A stretch of DNA of 64,000 nucleotides from Mytilisepta virgata (taxonomy: Eukaryota; Mollusca; Bivalvia; Mytilida; Mytilidae), in the NCBI GenBank assembly GCA_028015205.1, contig CM051518.1:61149978-61213977 (forward strand). Reading direction: 5' to 3'. Of this stretch, positions 61,062-64,000 are shown one piece after another. How positions within the stretch are numbered: the first letter of the stretch is position 1; each line of letters opens with the position of its first letter. The translations under genes were made by a program, and so were the position numbers. The notes below the pieces were generated by a model that had not been told where the DNA came from, searched no databases, and worked only from the letters and a program-made list of their open reading frames with translations.

Positions 61062-61491
61062 ACGGAAGCGTATTAAGGACATATTAAAAATATTAAGGAA
61101 CGACAAATATTTCATAAACTCAAAAGTTTGACATTTTAAATGTCAAAATTTTGAAATATAAAATTGCTAAATTTCGACATTTAAACAATCAAAATTCTGA
61201 TTTTTAAAAACTTGAAATTCATACTTTTAAAATTTCCAAATTTGGATTTTTTAAAACTGAAAATTTTGATGGTTGAAAACTCAAAATTTCGACTTTTCTA
61301 AACTTAGAATATCGACTCCAATACTTATAAACTCCAAATTTTGACTTTATAAATTGAAATTTTAACTTTTTTAGCACGTCACTTCGTCATCACGTTTTTT
61401 TTCTAAAAGGGTTTTCATAAAAGTCAAAATTTGAAAAATATTTGTCGTTTCTAAATATTTTTTTTGTAATATGTCCCTAATACGCTTCTGT
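61062..61491. mobile_element. 430-bp TIR element with degenerate internal repeats
   Basis: The ends are ACGGAAGCGTATTAAGGACA and, reverse-complemented, ACAGAAGCGTATTAGGGACA, continuing through CATATTA and ACGACAAATATTT for about 65 bp. The interior consists of loose repeats of AAACTCAAAATTTTGACTTT-like words on both strands. No coding capacity. The target duplication is not clear. Confidence 0.78.
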
Positions 61492-64000
61492 AATCCCTGA
61501 TTATCACTTAGCACGACAAATCCGTCTAAACTTCAAACATGCAACACACAACAAAACCAATACCCAGAAGTATTGTTCAATCTATACGTTCTTTGATATA
61601 ACATCTAGTTTGATTGTTTTGGAGGTACGTGATAAAAATATCAAACAATAAAGGAAAGAAAATTATCATTCATGGTATTAATTTGTGTTGTCTTATTCGT
61701 ATTTGGAAGTTGGAAGGAGAGTTAGTAAACTTATTGAATCTTCATATATTCCAAAGCTAATAATATTCAGTCATCAGCGATCTTTATTCCCATAGTATAT
61801 TTGGAAAGTAGAGTGTTAGCCCAATGCGTCTTTCAAACATGAAATGCGTCCGTTTGTGTTGTCTTTTCAGCACCTTTGAGTAATATGATGATTGCTTTAT
61901 ATGTGCGTTTGAAAAATTAATGCATGAACACTTCTAATATTCAAGCATTAGAAAACAAATTACAGATGTTGTAAAGAAACTTCATAAAGTCTTCAACATA
62001 TTGATTTTACAAATGAACATAACTACGTCTGAAATATATTTGAAGTTTTCTGTAATGTGCGGACAATCAGTTATAAATTAATATTGTGATTTTATATAAT
62101 TCTTTCACGCAAATCACCGTCACTAACAAAGATTCTTAATTTTGTCCTCTTAGCAAAAAAAAAAAAAAAACGGTTCCAGGCGGATTTGTGCTCTTGTGGC
62201 TTAAACTTTTGGCTTATAGTGTTGTAATTTATTTATTAATTCTTTCAGACAATTCACCTGAACACGTGCTACAATGATCTAAGCTTTTTCCTATTATATG
62301 AGATCAATAATCTGAAGTTTTGAAGTTCGTACTAAAAGACGATTGATATAATAAAAAAATGTATTCAGTGTAAAATGCTGATGAGTTGAATCAGGTAAAC
62401 CGAATATCCATCATACTTTGTATGTTCAAATTGAATGATGGTTTTTTCCAAGGAATTTCAATCTCAATAAAAATGCAAATTGATTTAGTAACACAGTTAA
62501 AAAAACAGGACGTGCAGTTTAAAAAAAAACGCTTTGGACATTGTGTGAGGGAGCACAAAGATTGTTTTAAAATGTGCAAGCCAGCATACAATTTGTAAAC
62601 CAGAGTGTAGACAGTTAACCCTATCACGGAGAAACATACATTAAAATAAAAGTCGAGTTCACGATTGATACTAAATTTAATTTCCTGGATCCGAGATCTT
62701 TTCCTTGCCCGACCTAAAATCACTGGTGCTCAAAATTGTATATACAGTGCGTCTATTCTGCTCAGCATGTAGCAACTTGTGATAAGTAATGTGTTTTTTC
62801 TTTGATGTAAGAGTTATGCAGAGTCCATATAATATATATAAAAAAAGGACTTATATTGTGTATATACAAATTGTAATACATTGGAACCATTTCAATACGA
62901 GAACTTGTAAAAGTCGGCAAAAGAATATCGAAGCGACACAAGATCGAAAGCCAAAGGCAAGCCAATTAAGAAGAAAAAATATCTACATAATATTTACATA
63001 AAATATGACAATACGCATGTCACAGTATATTTTCTTCTAGTTCTAGTGCAGCAACTTTAAAACAATGGTAGAAACTCAGTAGTTGATCGTTCACTTTCTC
63101 TAGGAAACAACTGAATAAATATTTTTAAAATGTGCGTTATTCCTGCGTATCTGCATTCATTGTAGGTGTTAGGTGAAAAGTTAAGTTAGTCCTGTATATC
63201 TGCTTTCATTGTGTGAGTCAAGTAAAAAATGTAGGAAAGGTAGGCAGTCAGCTGTTTATAGAATTACATGAACAGAAACTCTTCAACTTAAAATTCATTT
63301 TGAAAATAGAGGGAACAATAGGCCAGCAAATAGAATAGCTGTACTTATCACTGAAGTTTATAGTCCACAATATTAGTCGTTGTTAAAATCAGGAGAGAAC
63401 TAGGTAATAAAAACTCATATTGTCAGTGTTATCTGGAACCTATGATAGTCAACCAAACATGATAGTATTATATGTAAGACATACAAAATTTTTCATGATA
63501 GTGCGAAAGAAACGTTTTTGTACAATCATTAAAAATCACATAAACATGCTAAGAAAATGGCAACGTTAAAAGAATAACTTCAAGATTTTTTTTTCAAATT
63601 TTAGACCTCGCATTTCGGGATATAAGTCTTTTTTTTTTAAATGCCTTTTTCAATTTTATAAGCTTTGTTTTTTGTTTGCAAATTAATAAAAATATTTAAA
63701 AAAATTGTATTGTAGATGAATTCTTGACAGAAAATCCTAACACGGACGTATGGATTAAAGTATCCCTAGATAGACGTAGGGACTTTTTTCAAAAGATTAC
63801 AGAAAGTGCTTTTATTACTGTTCCTCATTAAGTCATATTGAGGACTTCAAAGAGGACAAAAATCTCGCACTCAACTTATAGTTTAAGACAACATCTGCAA
63901 CACCAGTGTGAGCAAAATTGTTTTTCTAACAGAAGATGTATTACAGCAAATGTCATAAATTTAAGTAAAATTCTTTGGTCTAGAATGGAGAATAAATTTT
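61492..64000. other. AT-rich non-coding DNA
   Basis: Short frames only. No repeat family or splice-bounded exon recognised. Confidence 0.5.

Overview
The window looks like nuclear DNA of a bivalve mollusc, most likely a marine mussel (Mytilus or a close relative). It is AT-rich, has spliced genes with long introns, and is dense in short repeats. Penelope-like reverse transcriptase fragments, two tRNA-headed SINEs, many TIR elements and foldbacks, and an interspersed sequence familiar to me from mussel transcripts all point the same way. No rRNA, true tRNA, CRISPR or prokaryotic feature was found. Most open frames here are chance frames or frames running through repeats. The real coding content was recovered by joining exons across splice sites.

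Layout. 1-3.4 kb: a 32-bp minisatellite, then unremarkable AT-rich DNA and a repeat fragment. 3.4-22.9 kb: a tandem triplication (units at 3415-10117, 10118-18323, 18324-22935). Each unit carries, on the minus strand, one copy of a seven-exon gene for an unrecognised two-pass membrane/coiled-coil protein. The first two copies encode 261 aa. The third has lost 46 codons in frame. Each unit also holds a broken Penelope-like fragment, a 119-bp TIR element, and in intron 1 a telomere-like (TTAGGG-rich) array with a large palindrome. 24.3-26.0 kb: a fourth, diverged copy with an in-frame stop, whose first three exons I could not find.

28.1-28.7 kb: a palindrome module and a TIR element containing a 33-bp minisatellite. 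28.98-34.5 kb: a three-exon plus-strand gene for a 293-aa protein with about seven membrane segments. 37.3-46.1 kb: the last four exons of a minus-strand gene for a cysteine-rich, probably secreted protein; its 5' end was not found. Its introns hold minisatellites, a TIR element, a foldback and a full-length SINE.

46-64 kb: no convincing gene. This part holds a diverged direct repeat pair, a TA-flanked TIR element, several foldbacks and minisatellites, a full-length SINE with a 15-bp target duplication (53.2 kb), and a TIR element with degenerate internal repeats (61.1-61.5 kb).

The most unusual points are the unrecognised membrane/coiled-coil gene family and the evidence that its telomere-like intron arrays are expanded versions of a small TIR element. 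Next come a 29-bp hairpin loop that is flipped between two copies of one palindrome, and a TIR insertion in unit 2 whose empty site is visible in units 1 and 3.
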